64,000 nt of DNA from Misgurnus anguillicaudatus (lineage: Eukaryota > Chordata > Actinopteri > Cypriniformes > Cobitidae), in contig NW_027395276.1 in the NCBI RefSeq assembly GCF_027580225.2, positions 3,269,501-3,333,500 on the forward strand, written 5' to 3'. Below are positions 22,624 to 34,601 of this stretch, in pieces. Position 1 is the first letter of the stretch. Each line of letters starts with the position of its first letter. A model generated the notes under the pieces. It saw only the letters and a program-made list of their open reading frames with translations. It did not search any database and was not told where the DNA came from. The position numbers were made by a program, and so were the translations under genes.

Positions 22624-23078
22624 TAGCACTGGGGGTAACACATTTCAAGTAACGTGCATTACGTAATAATATTACTTTTCTGAAGTAACGAGTAAAGTAA
22701 CGCATTACTTTTTAAATGTACACATTAATATTTGAGTTACTTTTAAAACAAAGTAATGCAAGTTACTTTTTTAGTTTAATTCATTTGATAAAAAAATGAT
22801 GTACTGAATTAAACATATAAATATGAAATAAACATATCACATTATGCACTCTATGCAGGCCAGAGCTCGACATTTTTGTGATGAAATATGCAATTTCTGA
22901 ATGCAAAACTTTTCAGTCATAAAAACACCTGCAAGGCCTGAAAAAGATCAAGCCTCAGCCAAGAAAAAGTAACGCAAAAGTAATTAAAAAGTAACCAGCA
23001 TTACAGCGATTAGTTACTTTTTTGGAGTAACTTAATATTGTAATGCATTACTTTTAAAAGTAACTTGCCCCAACACTG
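22624..23078. mobile_element. 455-bp hAT-like element with perfect 8-bp duplication
   Basis: Starts TAGCACTGGGGGTAACACAT and ends TAACTTGCCCCAACACTG. TTCACTAC lies on both sides (22616-22623 and 23079-23086). The subterminal regions are crowded with AAAGTAACG, GTAATGCATTAC and AGTTACTTTT words, a pattern seen in fish hAT MITEs. Non-coding. Confidence 0.92.
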
Positions 23079-23086
23079 TTCACTAC

Positions 23087-24570
23087 TGACCACCTCTGGT
23101 GACCATGTGTAATGTATGCATCATGAAACTCAAGTGCCTGCTCATTTCATCGTGACATCATTTTTCTTCTTCATGAGATTCTACGGCCTAATGCCTTTGT
23201 TGTTCGACTGAACAATAAACAATGAACAGACTATCTGTGGTGATAATAAAGGTGATTGTTCTGGTGGAGAAACATCATGAGTGTTTGGTGAGGTGTGGAT
23301 GACGCTGTGAGAACTTTAAGCTTCTATGAAGACAACAGAGAACTATTGTAAGATGATTTGTAAGTTTCTGCGGTTTCTTTCTTTCCATGTGCTCATAAGA
23401 CCAGATGACATGTTTTATCTCCCTTAATTATTTTATTCTCTGAAGTCACGTCGTCATCAAATCACCAAATCCATCCCAAAACACTATTCGGCCAGACCGG
23501 CAAACACATTTATTATATACATGTTCTTTGTGGATATTTGCCAAGAGAACAGTCAGTTCAATGTGTGGGATGGAAAACAACCTTAAGGCAAAAAACGGCA
23601 TGATCTCATTAGCGGCCACAGGACCTAGAACAAGCTTGCCCTCTGTCAAATCCTTCTTACATGGTAATAAAGTTATCAACTCACGATCATTGCCCTGAAT
23701 AACAGCAATGATGTCTGAGAGTATAATTGTCGTCATCCAAAGTGATTACACGCTGAGTCACCAACTCTGAAATTTCTAGAATATTCTCACAGACCTCTTT
23801 TCCTCCTAATGCCTGAGTTTAGCTTTCACGTTCACAGGTTTCACGCAGAGCACTGAAAAACTGTCGAGGATCTGGAGGATTGGTGATGTGGGAGAGGTTG
23901 CCGTCTCTGTGTGTTTGTGAATGGTGTGAATTAGTCACCAATTAACAAGAAACCCACACAAAACTTAGCAGTGAGAGGTTTAGATTCATGCTAAGAGAAA
24001 GGTTAAGCTTTCCTGAGCTATATATAAGCATGTCTGTCAGTGTTATTAAAGCTACTCTGAATCAATGTTTCAAGCTAATAATAATTAAAATACTAAAATG
24101 ACAGTAAAGGTATTTTTTAAAGTACTTAAACAAGACTGCAATTTACCTGCAAAAAGAAAAGTAAGATTTTAACCATTCTGTTTACAATAAATTGCAAGTG
24201 CCGTATGACTGCACTAATGATGGGTGATTTGAGTCGATTACTGCTTGGTTGCTAAGGGTGGTCCACAAAAGAATAAACCACCCTGAAGTGTCTAAGATGT
24301 TCTGTCCCTATGCTGTACATATGACTTTTCATTTGATTTTTCATTTGCCTATTTAAATGTCTGCCAGGAAAAAATTGTCAGTGGTGAGCCAGAGTTTAAT
24401 ACTTGGAGCTTGAGGTTTAAATCCCCGACTTTCCTGAACCATCACTTACAGAAAATACTCTGAATGAAGTGATTTAGATCTGAATAAAGTAATATTTCAA
24501 TGCTGTTTCAGAGAGAAAGAGGGATGGAGAAAGAGTGAGAGAGAGGAAGAGAGAGAGACTTAGGGCGCAC
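23087..24570. other. intronic sequence, no feature seen
   Basis: No exon or transposon terminus recognised. 24510-24560 is a short GAGA-rich run. Confidence 0.4.
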
Positions 24571-24573
24571 ACA

Positions 24574-24845
24574 CACTATCCAAACCGAACTGCGCCCGAG
24601 CACGTTTGACCCCCAAAGCCTGGTTCGTTTGACTACTGTGAGCTCTCTGTACCATGCCCAGGCACGATTTGGCACGCCCCGGCCCATTTGCAGAGGTGGA
24701 CTCGGGTGGTTTCCTTTGGGTCGGATACAGAATGCACAGAGTGAGTGCAAAATCGCCTGAGTTGCATCCTAATAACGAAAGCATGCTCAGAAGTGGGGAC
24801 AGTCGGGCATGGTTTAAGGCAAACGACGTGAGCCCAATGTGAGTC
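24574..24845. repeat. GC-rich interspersed repeat, class unknown
   Basis: A CG-rich block unlike its surroundings, with GCGCCCGAGCACGTTTGACC and TGGTTCGTTTGACTACTGTG. It abuts the next element. It looks like a non-coding fish MITE, but I cannot define both ends. Confidence 0.4.
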
Positions 24846-24848
24846 TAA

Positions 24849-25265
24849 TGGTGCATTCACACCAGCTGCGGCAGAGGTGGCAAAAAACACGTTATTCGCG
24901 TGTAGTTGGACGCTTGAACATTTTGAGTTTACTCACTTGCGTGAAAACCGCGCGTGAAATTCTAGTCATTCGAGACATTCACGCGGAAATTTGCATCATG
25001 GGAGGGGCTTCTGCGACTGAGACTCCCCTTACTTCCTCTAATCACGTCACTACTACAGCAAGGTCCTGATTGGTTAACGCGGCGCAGAAATCTGCCAAAG
25101 TTCCGATTTTTCAACTTGCACATGTCCCGCGGCAACACTCAATTCACGCAGAACGCACCATCCGTGCCGTGCTGCAAGATGCCTATTCGCGTCTTTGCAT
25201 TGACTTAACATGTAAATCACTCGCGCTTGCCACCTCTAATGCGTCTGGTGTGAACCCTGCATTAG
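24849..25265. mobile_element. GGTTCACACCAG-type element copy 2, uninterrupted
   Basis: TAATGGTGCATTCACACCAG at the left and GGTGTGAACCCTGCATTAGA at the right are imperfect inverted repeats. It matches 11793-12445 along its length but lacks the 264-bp TTAA insert, giving an empty site near 25204. Overlapping frames on both strands are not genes. Confidence 0.85.
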
Positions 25266-25339
25266 AGTGCAAGGGTAAAAGTGAGAGAGAGGGTGTGAAC
25301 AAGAAGGAAAGAGTGAGAAAGACGGAGAAAGAGAGTCTA

Positions 25340-26040
25340 AAGTCCAGTTTATAGTCGTGCGTAAGCCTCTGTGTAGCCTGACAAATTTTTAACAACGTGT
25401 CAGTTCTACGCAGACTGCAAGCGATGTGATTGGTCAACTAGAACCCCCTGTCAGGTAAAAAAACTGCATCATAGGTATTTCCGTTTGTGAAGGTGAGAAC
25501 AAGATTTTACTCAATGCAACAAAAATCGCTGTTTATTTACTTCCATCACTGCTGGTCAATTTAAAACATACATAACAAGCTGCTGTTTCTTCTTCGTTTG
25601 TGGGTTAAACTTGCCAAACTGCTTCTTCATTCACGGTCGCGCTGCTACTGTGGTTACACGCATGGATACTGCCTACCAGCGGTCTGCATGTGTGTTTGCA
25701 TGTCATCGAAGTATATATATAAAAAAACCGACGCATATTCTACGCCGGTGCGGCTACACCATAGGACGTACGAACAACTATCCTTTATGCTATGTACACA
25801 CCAAATGCGTAGCATCGCATTGCTCGCTCTATATTGCTTGTGGGATTCAACTTATTTTCAACTTGCGCCAAGGCGTGCTTGAGGCTAATAGCGCGTGTTT
25901 TAGCGGCAATCGCGCCATGCAATTTGCGTCATTCGCATCGCCCCGCGCGAGGATGCGTCTGATCGCATCTTTGCATTGGTTTTGTATGTAATCTACTCGT
26001 GCAAATCATTGAACTCGTGTTTGGTGTGTATGCCCCATTA
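25340..26040. repeat. two adjoining interspersed repeats, class unknown
   Basis: AGTCCAGTTTATAGTCGTGC at 25341 recurs inverted at 57547-57566 (GCACGACTATAAATTGGACT). About 25795-26035 is another CG-rich repeat, opening ACACACCAAATGCGTAGCAT and closing on GTTTGGTGTGTATGCCCC as an inverted partner. The 94- and 126-codon frames here overlap both repeats and show no protein motif. Confidence 0.45.
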
Positions 26041-26507
26041 AGGGCCAGATTTACTAACAGCTTGTACCAGCGCAAACCATAATTTCAGCTGAAATTCTGC
26101 AAAGCCTGCCGTTTAGTCTCCATGTTACTATTTACTTGGTCTTTGTGGCTGGCAATTGCCATCTTTCAGTAGGGTAATGGTCATGATTGGGAAGGATATG
26201 CAATGATCCAAAAGACCCAATCAGAGTAAATTTGAGGAATCAGGTCTCTGTTTCATCTCCATTTCAGAGTTTTCAAACTATAACAGAGTCTGCAGCGTTT
26301 ACAAAAGTCTCCGGTTTCGGAAAACAACAACTCCATAGTAGTGTGCATGCCAGGTGTAACCGTAGCAAAAGTAACTTGTTATAAAATGTAAACTTAGCCT
26401 CAGTTTCAGGCTGTATACTTGTTGCAAGATACAGCATGATACTGTAAAAATGTAACATTACATGTGTGTGTATGAGTGAAAGTTACTGTGATTGTTAACA
26501 TATAAAC
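26041..26507. other. intronic sequence, no feature seen
   Basis: No repeat termini or exon signals recognised. Confidence 0.35.
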
Positions 26508-26515
26508 ATATATAC

Positions 26516-27631
26516 TAGGGCTGTCAACCAATTAAAATATTTAATCTAGATTAATCGCATGATTATCATGAGTTAACTTGTGATTAATCGCAACTTAATC
26601 GCACATTTAAAACACTTATCAAGTTTTTAATACTCTAATCAACATGGGCATGAAGAAATATTCAATTCAAATCAATTTTATTTATATAGCGCTTTTCACA
26701 ATAGTTAATTGTTTCAAAGCAGCTTTACATTAATAGATGTATGAAACCGAGAAAAACGAGCATAGTAATAATGTAACGTATACAGTAAAGTAGTAAGTTA
26801 AGCCAAAGGTGGCGGACTCTCCAGGGGATGAAAAACCCCCCTAGGAGAAAAACCCTCCTGGCTAGTCCAGGGGGAAAACTCCTAGGAGGGAAAAAACCCT
26901 TGAGAGAGATACATATATATTTATATATATAAATACTATCTGGGTATGTGAACGGCTAAGCGAATTAAACTGGTTCCACCGGTGGTCGCTGGTCAGGCAT
27001 CAGCTTGGGATCTCGTAGAAGGACGGTCAGTAGATCAGCGGTGTGATGACCTTCACGGTTGCAGGAACTGGGTCTGTATGTCTCATTGGATGCTTATGAA
27101 ATATGATGAAATATGGATGCTTTATGCAAATGTGTGTTTATTATTAGTGAAAGAGTCCAGTTGAAGATTTTTTAAGATTCAAAAACAAAATCATAGCATC
27201 CATACCTTAAAATCACTGTAAAACTAATAGATTTAGCACACATAAAGTCAAAAGCTATATCAATATATGTTCAACTTTTCTTTCTTTTATTATTTGATTG
27301 ACATTTAGGGCGAGACAGTTTTAAGATCTACTATTGTATAATTCAAGGATCTTATATAATGTTACATATCAGATATTTTTCCCAACAGTAAACCAAACAT
27401 TCACTTAAGATATAACACATTATATCTGCATGGATTCTTGTCAAAACAGATATTTGAAACTGTAATTCGGTCTATATGTGTGCATATATCGGGGTCGCGC
27501 ACATTGTGTGTGCATGCTTCAGATGTGTCAGTCAGAAATTGCACGCTGCGTTAATTGCACATTGAACAATGAGTGTCATTAAAATTAATTTACGTTAATG
27601 CGTTATTAACACGTTAATTTTGACAACCCTA
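26516..27631. mobile_element. 1.1-kb hAT-Ac-type element (TAGGGCTGTCAA ends)
   Basis: Starts TAGGGCTGTCAACCAATTAA and ends TTTTGACAACCCTA, with a perfect 8-bp duplication ATATATAC at 26508-26515 and 27632-27639. The subterminal regions carry GATTAATCGC words at the left and TTAATGCGTTATTAACACGTT at the right, the hallmark of a widespread fish family. The sister at 60088-61401 is 1314 bp. A retroposon-like segment sits at 26660-27080. No transposase. Confidence 0.93.
26660..27080 (-). mobile_element. non-LTR retroelement-like tail inside the hAT element
   Basis: The left edge AATTTTATTTATATAGCGCTTTTCAC is, read on the minus strand, the common fish 3' tail GTGAAAAGCGCTATATAAAT. It is followed, further from that tail, by a CTCCTAGGAGGGAAAAAACC block. 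A second solo tail is at 59640-59715. The family name is not certain; it has no reverse transcriptase. Confidence 0.5.
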
Positions 27632-27639
27632 ATATATAC

Positions 27640-29006
27640 AGAATGTCTTTATATTTAAGCAGTACACCTGCTCTCTGTACTGCTGTTTATTGCTCCTAAT
27701 CCTGAGGCACGTGTTTAGCAAACGCATGTTTATCTTACAAAGCTCATAAACATGAAAGTAAAATAGCTGCACCATTTACAATTTCACCAAAATAGACCCG
27801 GACTGTCTGCACAACCAGTTCATATTCTGCTCTTTCAACAGAAAAAAATCTAAACTCTGAGAGCGCTGTGACCCTGTACACTCGCCAAACACAGCTTTAA
27901 AAGCCTCTTAATAAAACAACACAAATCTAAGCACCTGCCAGCACTCTTAAGAAACAATCACAGCCTGCAGTGACCAAACCAGCGTATACTGGCTTCACAT
28001 ACTGGAGTCTGCGCTTTAAATTCTCTGGGGTTTTTGTTTTCCATTTCCATCCTTTGGTTTATTCCACCCATCGCTCTTTACCCGGGTGACCTGTAAGTCC
28101 ACGGGTGACACAACCTGGCTTCACTTAAGAAAGTCAGCGAGAAAGAATGTTTTAAGATCCTTTCATTTACCATGTAACCAAAACTGCATGTGCTTTGCTA
28201 AACTAAGCCACATTGCGAGGGCTCTCATTTGCAATGACTAAGAATTTCTTCTACTTCTTTTTGGTTAAACGTCTTTAAAAGGAACGAAGCACTGGACATT
28301 TTTTAAAACCTCACATAGATTCTAACCACGGCATATGAAAGTCAAACTGAAGCTGAAGAAGGTCTCTGTTGTTGTAATTCAGATTTGGACTCAGATGCTT
28401 GGCTGGCGTGAGTTGCAGTCTCACTGATTCAGCATTGTTTTGGTGTGGCAGAAGACAGACAGACAGACAGACAGAGAGACAATGAGAGAGGGAGAATGAG
28501 ATCAGATTGGGTGGGAAGTTGAATTACTAATGGGAAAGATGAACAGTACCCAATGACCGCACACACAAAATTTTATGCATGCATCATTTCTCTATGCTTG
28601 TTCCAATGCTGTTTATGGTAATTATGGCAAATTTATAATGTAATACCAAATACCTGCTCTTATATAATTATTATTTTTTATTAACGTTTTAACCTATACG
28701 TTTAATCACATTATTTTATGCCAACATAATGACTTACCGCAGATAGTCACTAAAAGGGCGACAATTACAAGGGATAAGCCATTATCTGAAACAGGACATT
28801 TCTTTGGATTTTCAAATCCTTGGGAACTTTTGGGATAATGTAAGTATACAACTGCATTCAATATAATCACACTGTGCCAGTGTTTTGGGATATTTTATTA
28901 ACTCTATATTTACTCTAAAAAACAGGGTTTTTACTCATGTTGGTTAAATATTGGACAGAAAATATGCTGGGTTAAATATGCCTGACCTATCGGTGTGCTT
29001 TGAGTG
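27640..29006. other. intronic sequence, no gene seen
   Basis: Only a short GACA run (28455-28482) stands out. No exons found. Confidence 0.4.
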
Positions 29007-29192
29007 TACAGCGGGGAAAATAAGTATTTGACACATCAGTATTTTTATCAGTAAGGGGATTTTTTAAGTGGACACAAAATTTCCACCAGATGTAGCCATC
29101 AAGCCAAATATTGAATTCATACAAAGAAATCAGAACATTTAAGTATACAAGTTGAGTCATAATAAATAAAGTGAAATAACACAGTTACAGTC
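29007..29192 (+). mobile_element. Tc1/mariner terminal fragment copy 1
   Basis: TACAGCGGGGAAAATAAGTATTTGACACATCAG-like start and a TTTCCACCAGATGTAGCCATCAAGCC interior, the end of a fish Tc1-like transposon. Only this terminus is present; no opposite end or transposase follows. The second fragment is at 34395-34590. Confidence 0.8.
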
Positions 29193-30419
29193 GTGATGTA
29201 CACCCCAACATTAAATTACACAGTAAATTAATATCAATGTTGTTACAATGCTAAAATCAAAGTTGTGTCTGCTGAGTTGGCGCTATATGCTAGTTAATGC
29301 TATATGCTAGTGTTTAGGCTGAAGTTCTACTATTGATGTCACAGTTCTTCATTATTATTAACTCTGCATAATTGATTATTCCTCAAAATCTGTATCTTCT
29401 TCTGATACAGACTCAAACATAAGATCTGTTTACACACACGCAGAGGTACTGAAGGAGAAACAGCCAATCAGAGCAGAGCTCAACATTATTACTATTCATG
29501 ACCCTTTCAAATAAGGTAACCATTTCACTCTAAAGGCAAATAAAAAGCATATCTGGATAAATGTTTGCACTTAATAAAGCCACAAACCTTCTATGTAGAT
29601 ATCAGAGAAGAATTTAACAGATTATTTCAATGCATTCTCTGGCATCTTTAACAAAGTGATGCTCTTATTACTATTTAGCATTTTCGCTCTGTTTAACAAA
29701 AATGTAAATGACTTGTTAATCTTTCTGTAGTGTGTTCTTCAGCAATTACCTTCAACTAGCCGTCATGTTTAAAGTTCAGAACAGCACAGACAGCTTCCCT
29801 ATACACTACAGGGGCCGTACTGAGCCTGTTCAAGCGATTCAGGCGATCAATAAGACGACTCTCCCTGAAGAACCCCAATTATCTCATGACACGGCAGATA
29901 GCCGATACAAGCTACTGTAGTGACTGTTCCCAAACAGATACAAAAATACCCAACCAACGCTGCATAACTCATTTATAGTTCACATCTATTGCATAATCAA
30001 TAAAAACACTAAATTATTATCATGTGATAGTAACAGCATCTGTGTCATGACTAGAAAAACCTTCCCATCTCGAAACAACCATTTAAACAACTTTACAGTT
30101 TGAGGAAAATGTTTTGCTAAAAACTTCAGAGCTTTAATAAAAAATTCAAGCATTTAGAGCTCAGCATTCACAGCAACCCTTTGGATTGAATGAATAAATC
30201 CTTAGGCGCAATAACAGAAGTCTGAATGACATGGTGTTTTCCATCAGTGACTGTCCTTACGAGCAATAATGAGCATATTTCACATGGATCTCTTTATAAC
30301 TGCAGCCGCGGTAAGCATTTACACAGGAGCTTGACCTTCTGTTGCCTGGCAATCCACCTATAAAAAGGACCGAACTCTTGCTTGGATAAAGAGAATTTAG
30401 GAACAAAATCATAAAGGCC

Positions 30420-30420
<1 letters not shown>
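29193..30420. other. intronic sequence, no feature seen
   Basis: No exon, repeat terminus or RNA gene recognised. Confidence 0.35.

Positions 30421-30462
<42 letters not shown>
30421..30462. repeat. (GA)n microsatellite
   Basis: About 40 bases of nearly pure GA dinucleotide, followed by GACCAGACCAGACC. It produces a Ser-Leu run in the minus-strand frame, which is not a gene. Confidence 0.95.
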
Positions 30463-30464
<2 letters not shown>

Positions 30465-30662
30465 AGACCAGACCATCAGACAGTGAAAGAATAAATTATG
30501 TTTATAAAGAAAAGCTGACACAAAGGTAAAACTAATCCATTATGAAAATGTTCATCTTAAGTAACTCAAAATCTCAATAGTATAAGTACTTTGACATTGA
30601 TTCATTGCCTGGCTTATTTTTCTTGGTTGATACTCATAAGAGTATTTTTTTTACTTGAAACG

Positions 30663-31065
30663 TATAGACCCCTTCACAGTTCACGTCACAGTCGGTTCCC
30701 ACTTCGCATGTCGGTGTCAGAAAAGTCATTACAGCAGGTTGAGTTGCATATTATTCGGTATCGTCAAAAATGCCTACTTGCGTCGTTGGCTTTGAAAATC
30801 TGCCGCTAAGTTTTTCGGGATTCCTGCAGAATCTTAAAAACAAAAAAATACAACGTCTGTGACTGCAAGCAATTAACTGCAGACTGGGACAATGCAAAGA
30901 TCAAAGAGGCTTGTGTTTGTAGTGCTCACTTCATTTCAGGTAAGTTATCATTTTTCAGCCCTGTTAGATTAAATTATAAAGCCTAAATGGTATGAACAGT
31001 TTGACCCCATGCTGCGCACGCACCCGATAGTCATTCAATGTTTACAAACCTTGAAGGGGTCTATA
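30663..31065 (+). mobile_element. 403-bp element (TATAGACCCCTTCA ends) carrying a THAP exon
   Basis: TATAGACCCCTTCA at the left and TTGAAGGGGTCTATA at the right are inverted repeats. No clear target duplication (flanks AAACG and CATAT). It holds a decayed THAP exon with a splice donor (30770-30939). This suggests a deletion derivative of a transposon whose transposase begins with a THAP finger, such as a P- or Kolobok-type element. Confidence 0.7.
30770..30939 (+). pseudogene. THAP-domain exon remnant, frameshifted
   Basis: Starts MPTCVVGFENLPLSFSGFL, where the second zinc Cys of C-x4-C appears replaced by Phe, and runs on to NKKIQRL and a stop. In another frame the block CKQLTADWDNAKIKEACVCS continues AHFISG. 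This Trp, then Cys-x2-His-Phe pattern is the second half of a C2CH THAP finger. The segment ends TTTCAG|GTAAGT, a good donor. One frameshift separates the halves. It is independent of the THAP fragments near 8051. Confidence 0.75.
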
Positions 31066-31077
31066 CATATATCTGAA

Positions 31078-32945
31078 AGCTGAATAAATAAACGTTCCAT
31101 TGATGCATGGTTTGTTAGGGAAGGAGAATGTTTGGCTGCGATACAACTATTTGAAAATCTGGAATCTGAGGGTACAAAAAATCTAAATATACGAAAATTG
31201 CATTTAAAGTTGTCCTTAGCAACACATATTACAAATTATGCATTTTTTTATATATATTTACAGAAGGAAATGTACAGGGCTGCGTTCCCAGAAACCTTCT
31301 TAGCTCTACGTCGTTCTTAAGTTGTACCTTAAGCTGTACCTTATCGTTAATACGTGTTTCCCGAAACGTTCTAAGTTACGTATCTCTTCTGTAAGTCGTT
31401 CGTTCGGAAGGTTGGTCTTAGCTATACCTTATCCCACTTGACTCCGCTAGGGGCCATGACTGTGATAAAAGCTTATGTATATTGCAGTCTATATAACTAA
31501 ATATCTGTTTAAAAAAAGTTGAAGTACACTCCGTGTTAAATTAGGCATTTTTTATTTATTTAAAGAATAAAACATTCACATAATTAGACATTATTACACT
31601 GATGGTTGTTAGATTTATTATATTTTTTTCCAAAGGAACATCAGCTGTGAACTATTATTACAGGCTAAAGAAACTATTAAAAAAAGATTTTGGGTGGAGG
31701 AGTTGGTGAAACTATGGCAGGCAGCAGCTATACAGCGAATCTTACTATTTTATTTGTGCATTTCATATCCGTTAAATCTTTAGTTTACCGGCTATTTTAG
31801 CTGCAAATAAAACAAATCAAGTTAAAAAATTGCATGCCACGGGAGCACATTCATCACGAAATCATAATTGTTGATTTTCCTAAATATTGTTATTGATGTT
31901 AATTCGACTTTGCATCGAAGTTTTTTTAATGTTTTATAACTTTGAGGCAACTGCATGCCATATTCTTTATAAACATTAAAAAGAAAATGCTCCACTTGAT
32001 AATTGCTTGTATAAGGTCAACAAATTTTCCACATTAAAACTAATCAAAGCTTAAACCTAAAACAATCATACTATATATTTATATATCATATAATATATAT
32101 TTTATGTTATATTTAAGGTAAACAGACAGGCGCGGCTCCAGAAATGCGTCCATTAAGCGTTATCCGCATTGTAAACGCGCTGCTTGCGCAGTGTCCAAAC
32201 ACATAAACGCGTGAACTAATGAACAACAATTTGTTTTTCTATATTTTAAGTGTAATGCCAAGCCAGGTGACTTGCACGACCCACCTTATTTCCCTGTGCA
32301 ATGCATTTATTGGGAACCCCTAATATAAATTATCCTTTAAAGTGAAGGAATAATGGATGCATTGGAGCAGTTTATGCATTATACTTTTGGACATGAAGTT
32401 CCGAGTTTTGCATGGGTTTGATATAAAATAAAATATACAAGGTTTATATTTAGTTGTTTGCAATTTGAAATATTTTTACCAGATATTCCTAATAAATGTA
32501 ACTTGAACTATTTCTGAAATGTTTCTTTAATAAATAACACCGCTCTCTCATAACGCAGCGAAGTACGTATTACATAAAGTGATCAATTGATTGTCGAGCA
32601 ATCGATATCAACCTATTCAGCACCATCGCCATGGACAGCACCCGGTAACGTCGTACGTAAGAAAGTATACCTTAAGAAACCCGCTAAGGTGCAGTTCGGG
32701 AAACACGCCTAGAAAAGGTAAACCTGTAGTTAAGGTTTAACTTAAGAGTCTTCGTAGCGCGCTAAGAGAGAACGTTGTCGGGAAACGCAGCCCAGAATCT
32801 CCATGAAACATGATCTTTTTTTAATATCCTAATGATTTTTGGCATTAAGAAAATGTATAATTTTGACCCATACAGTACAATGTATTGTTGGCTGTTGCTA
32901 CAAATATACCTGTGCGACTTATGACTGGTTTTGTGGTTCAGGGTC
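31078..32945 (+). mobile_element. GACCCTGGACCACAAAACCAG-family element, interrupted
   Basis: The left part (GCTGAATAAATAAACGTTCC, GGTTTGTTAGGGAAGGAGAA, TTTGAAAATCTGGAATCTGAG) and the right part (TTAATATCCTAATGATTTTT, ATTTTGACCCATACAGTACA, GACTGGTTTTGTGGTTCAGG) are collinear with 58701-59008. A 1.5-kb element lies between them at 31277-32793. Non-coding. Confidence 0.8.
31277..32793. mobile_element. 1.5-kb TIR element (GGGCTGCGTTYCC ends)
   Basis: GGGCTGCGTTCCCAGAAACC at the left, with the inverted GTCGGGAAACGCAGCCC at the right. The inverted similarity continues inward through CTTAAG words (TCGTTCTTAAGTTGTACC and AAGGTTTAACTTAAGAGTC). Flanking trinucleotides are ACA and AGA. It is inserted cleanly in the 31078-32945 element. 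A 3-bp target would fit PIF/Harbinger, but class is unproven. No long frame inside. Confidence 0.75.
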
Positions 32946-32978
32946 ACAATTGTGATGACATCACTTATGTTTTATATT

Positions 32979-33225
32979 TTAAAGGCGGAGTCCACGATGT
33001 TTGAAAAACGCTTTGGAAAAGGAGACAGGCCGACTACCAAAACACACTTATAGCCAATCAGCAGTAAGGAGCGTGTCTACTAACCGACATCCTTGCCGGG
33101 TTGCGTATGTGTGGGGCGGGTCTATCGACAGAAGGTCCAGATTCTATTGGGGTAGGGGCGTGGTTTTTTTTAGGTGATTTGAAATGTAAACATTGGCTTT
33201 CAAACATCGTGGACTCCACCTTTAA
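32979..33225. mobile_element. 247-bp TTAA element, GGCGGAGTGCAC family copy 2
   Basis: TTAAAGGCGGAGTCCACGAT at the left and ATCGTGGACTCCACCTTTAA at the right, with TTAA at both edges. Close sister of 16996-17240. Non-coding. Confidence 0.92.
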
Positions 33226-33426
33226 GTACATGATCAGAAGACAACTTGTTGACTTGGAAATACGAAAAAATTCAATAGTGTGTGTTTAAGATTTACTCTA
33301 TTATACAATTTACATATAAGCCTTTTGTACAACAGCGGCTCACAACAGTGAAGAAAACAACAAATAGATTCAACCTACTCTACACTTTCAGACATGAAGG
33401 TAATAAAGTTGTCAATGTGATGGTAC

Positions 33427-33620
33427 ACTGTAAAAAAATAATATGCTGGATTTAATTAAAAATATAGTGCATCAATTTTGCATCCACTTTTTTGAGTAAG
33501 TTTTACTTGAAATTTTAAGCAATTGCATAAGTTGCTTAAAATTCCATGTGAAACTAAAAACATAAATGCAAAATGATGCACTATATTTTTAAGTAAATCC
33601 AGCCTTTATTTTTTCAGTGA
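33427..33620. mobile_element. palindromic MITE (CACTGTAAAAAAAT ends)
   Basis: Left ACACTGTAAAAAAATAATAT, then GCTGGATTTAATTAAAAATATAGTGCATC; the right side mirrors it with GATGCACTATATTTTTAAGT, AAATCCAGCC and TTTTTTCAGTG. Arms of about 80 bp. The CACTG ends fit the EnSpm/CACTA-like non-autonomous group. Confidence 0.8.
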
Positions 33621-33822
33621 ACCCTCTTTAAAAAGGGTTCACTGAAATATGTCCCATTTAGATTTGTACCTGTGAGGCACCAATTTGTGAGGTACTAATA
33701 TGCACTCTTTAGATTAAGGTGACCAGATTTTTTAAATGAAAACCGGGGACATTTCCTAGTTCAATTGTCAAAATATCATTAAAATCTCATTTGTTGTTAT
33801 CTATAAATAAAAAAATGGCACA

Positions 33823-33910
33823 AAACATTTTCTGCAAAAATGACTTTCTAACTTAGTATTTTTGTCTTGTTTTTAGTACAAACATCAAAAAATTATTAAA
33901 TCAAGATTAA
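33823..33910 (+). mobile_element. partial copy of the CACTGCAAAAA hairpin family
   Basis: CTGCAAAAATGACTTTCTAA and TATTTTTGTCTTGTTTTTAGTAC match the left arm of 21845-22456. No right arm follows. Confidence 0.6.
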
Positions 33911-34394
33911 TTTTCTTCATTAGCAAAATCCCCACAGTAACACAATGTAAAACACAGTAAACAACAATGTAAATGAACCAATAGTTTTGATAAATAACGT
34001 GTATAGGGAATAATAAAAATGCTTGTGTGAATCTTATTTCATCTGTGTTACAAATTCATTTAAATTTGCATTAATTTTGCTATCTGGAAAGGTACGCAAG
34101 CGCGCCTTAACATGTCGCTTGCATATTCACCTGCCAACAAGTGACCACAACTTGCTGCTGCATTACAGTACTCGTGCAAAACAGTGATGAAGATAATATA
34201 AAGGATTAGAGTAAGAAAGCACAAGGAGCGTTGACTCTGAAGAAAAGGATGTTTTGGAATGTCTAGATCCCCATTTTATACAGAAAAATCACAGTTTGCT
34301 TGTTTACATCCATGTCTTTATAAGGTAATCTTGCCAATTCCCAGTATGGCAGTGCCAGTGAACTACAATTCAGCATCCAATGTAGCATCCTATC

Positions 34395-34590
34395 TACAGC
34401 GGGGAAAATAAGTATTTGACACATCAGCATTTTTATCAGTAAGTGGATTTCTAAGTGGGCTATTGACACAAAATTTCCACCCAATGTAGCCATCAAGCCA
34501 AATATTAAATTCAAACAAAGAAATTAGAACATTTAAGTATACAAGTTGAGTCATCATAATAATTAAAGTGAAATGACAATCAATCTAAAA
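34395..34590 (+). mobile_element. Tc1/mariner terminal fragment copy 2
   Basis: TACAGCGGGGAAAATAAGTA is followed by the same interior as 29007-29192, with GGGCTATTGACACAAAATTT retained. Also a solo end without transposase. The minus-strand frame across it is not a gene. Confidence 0.8.
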
Positions 34591-34601
34591 TAAAATAAAA
34601 T

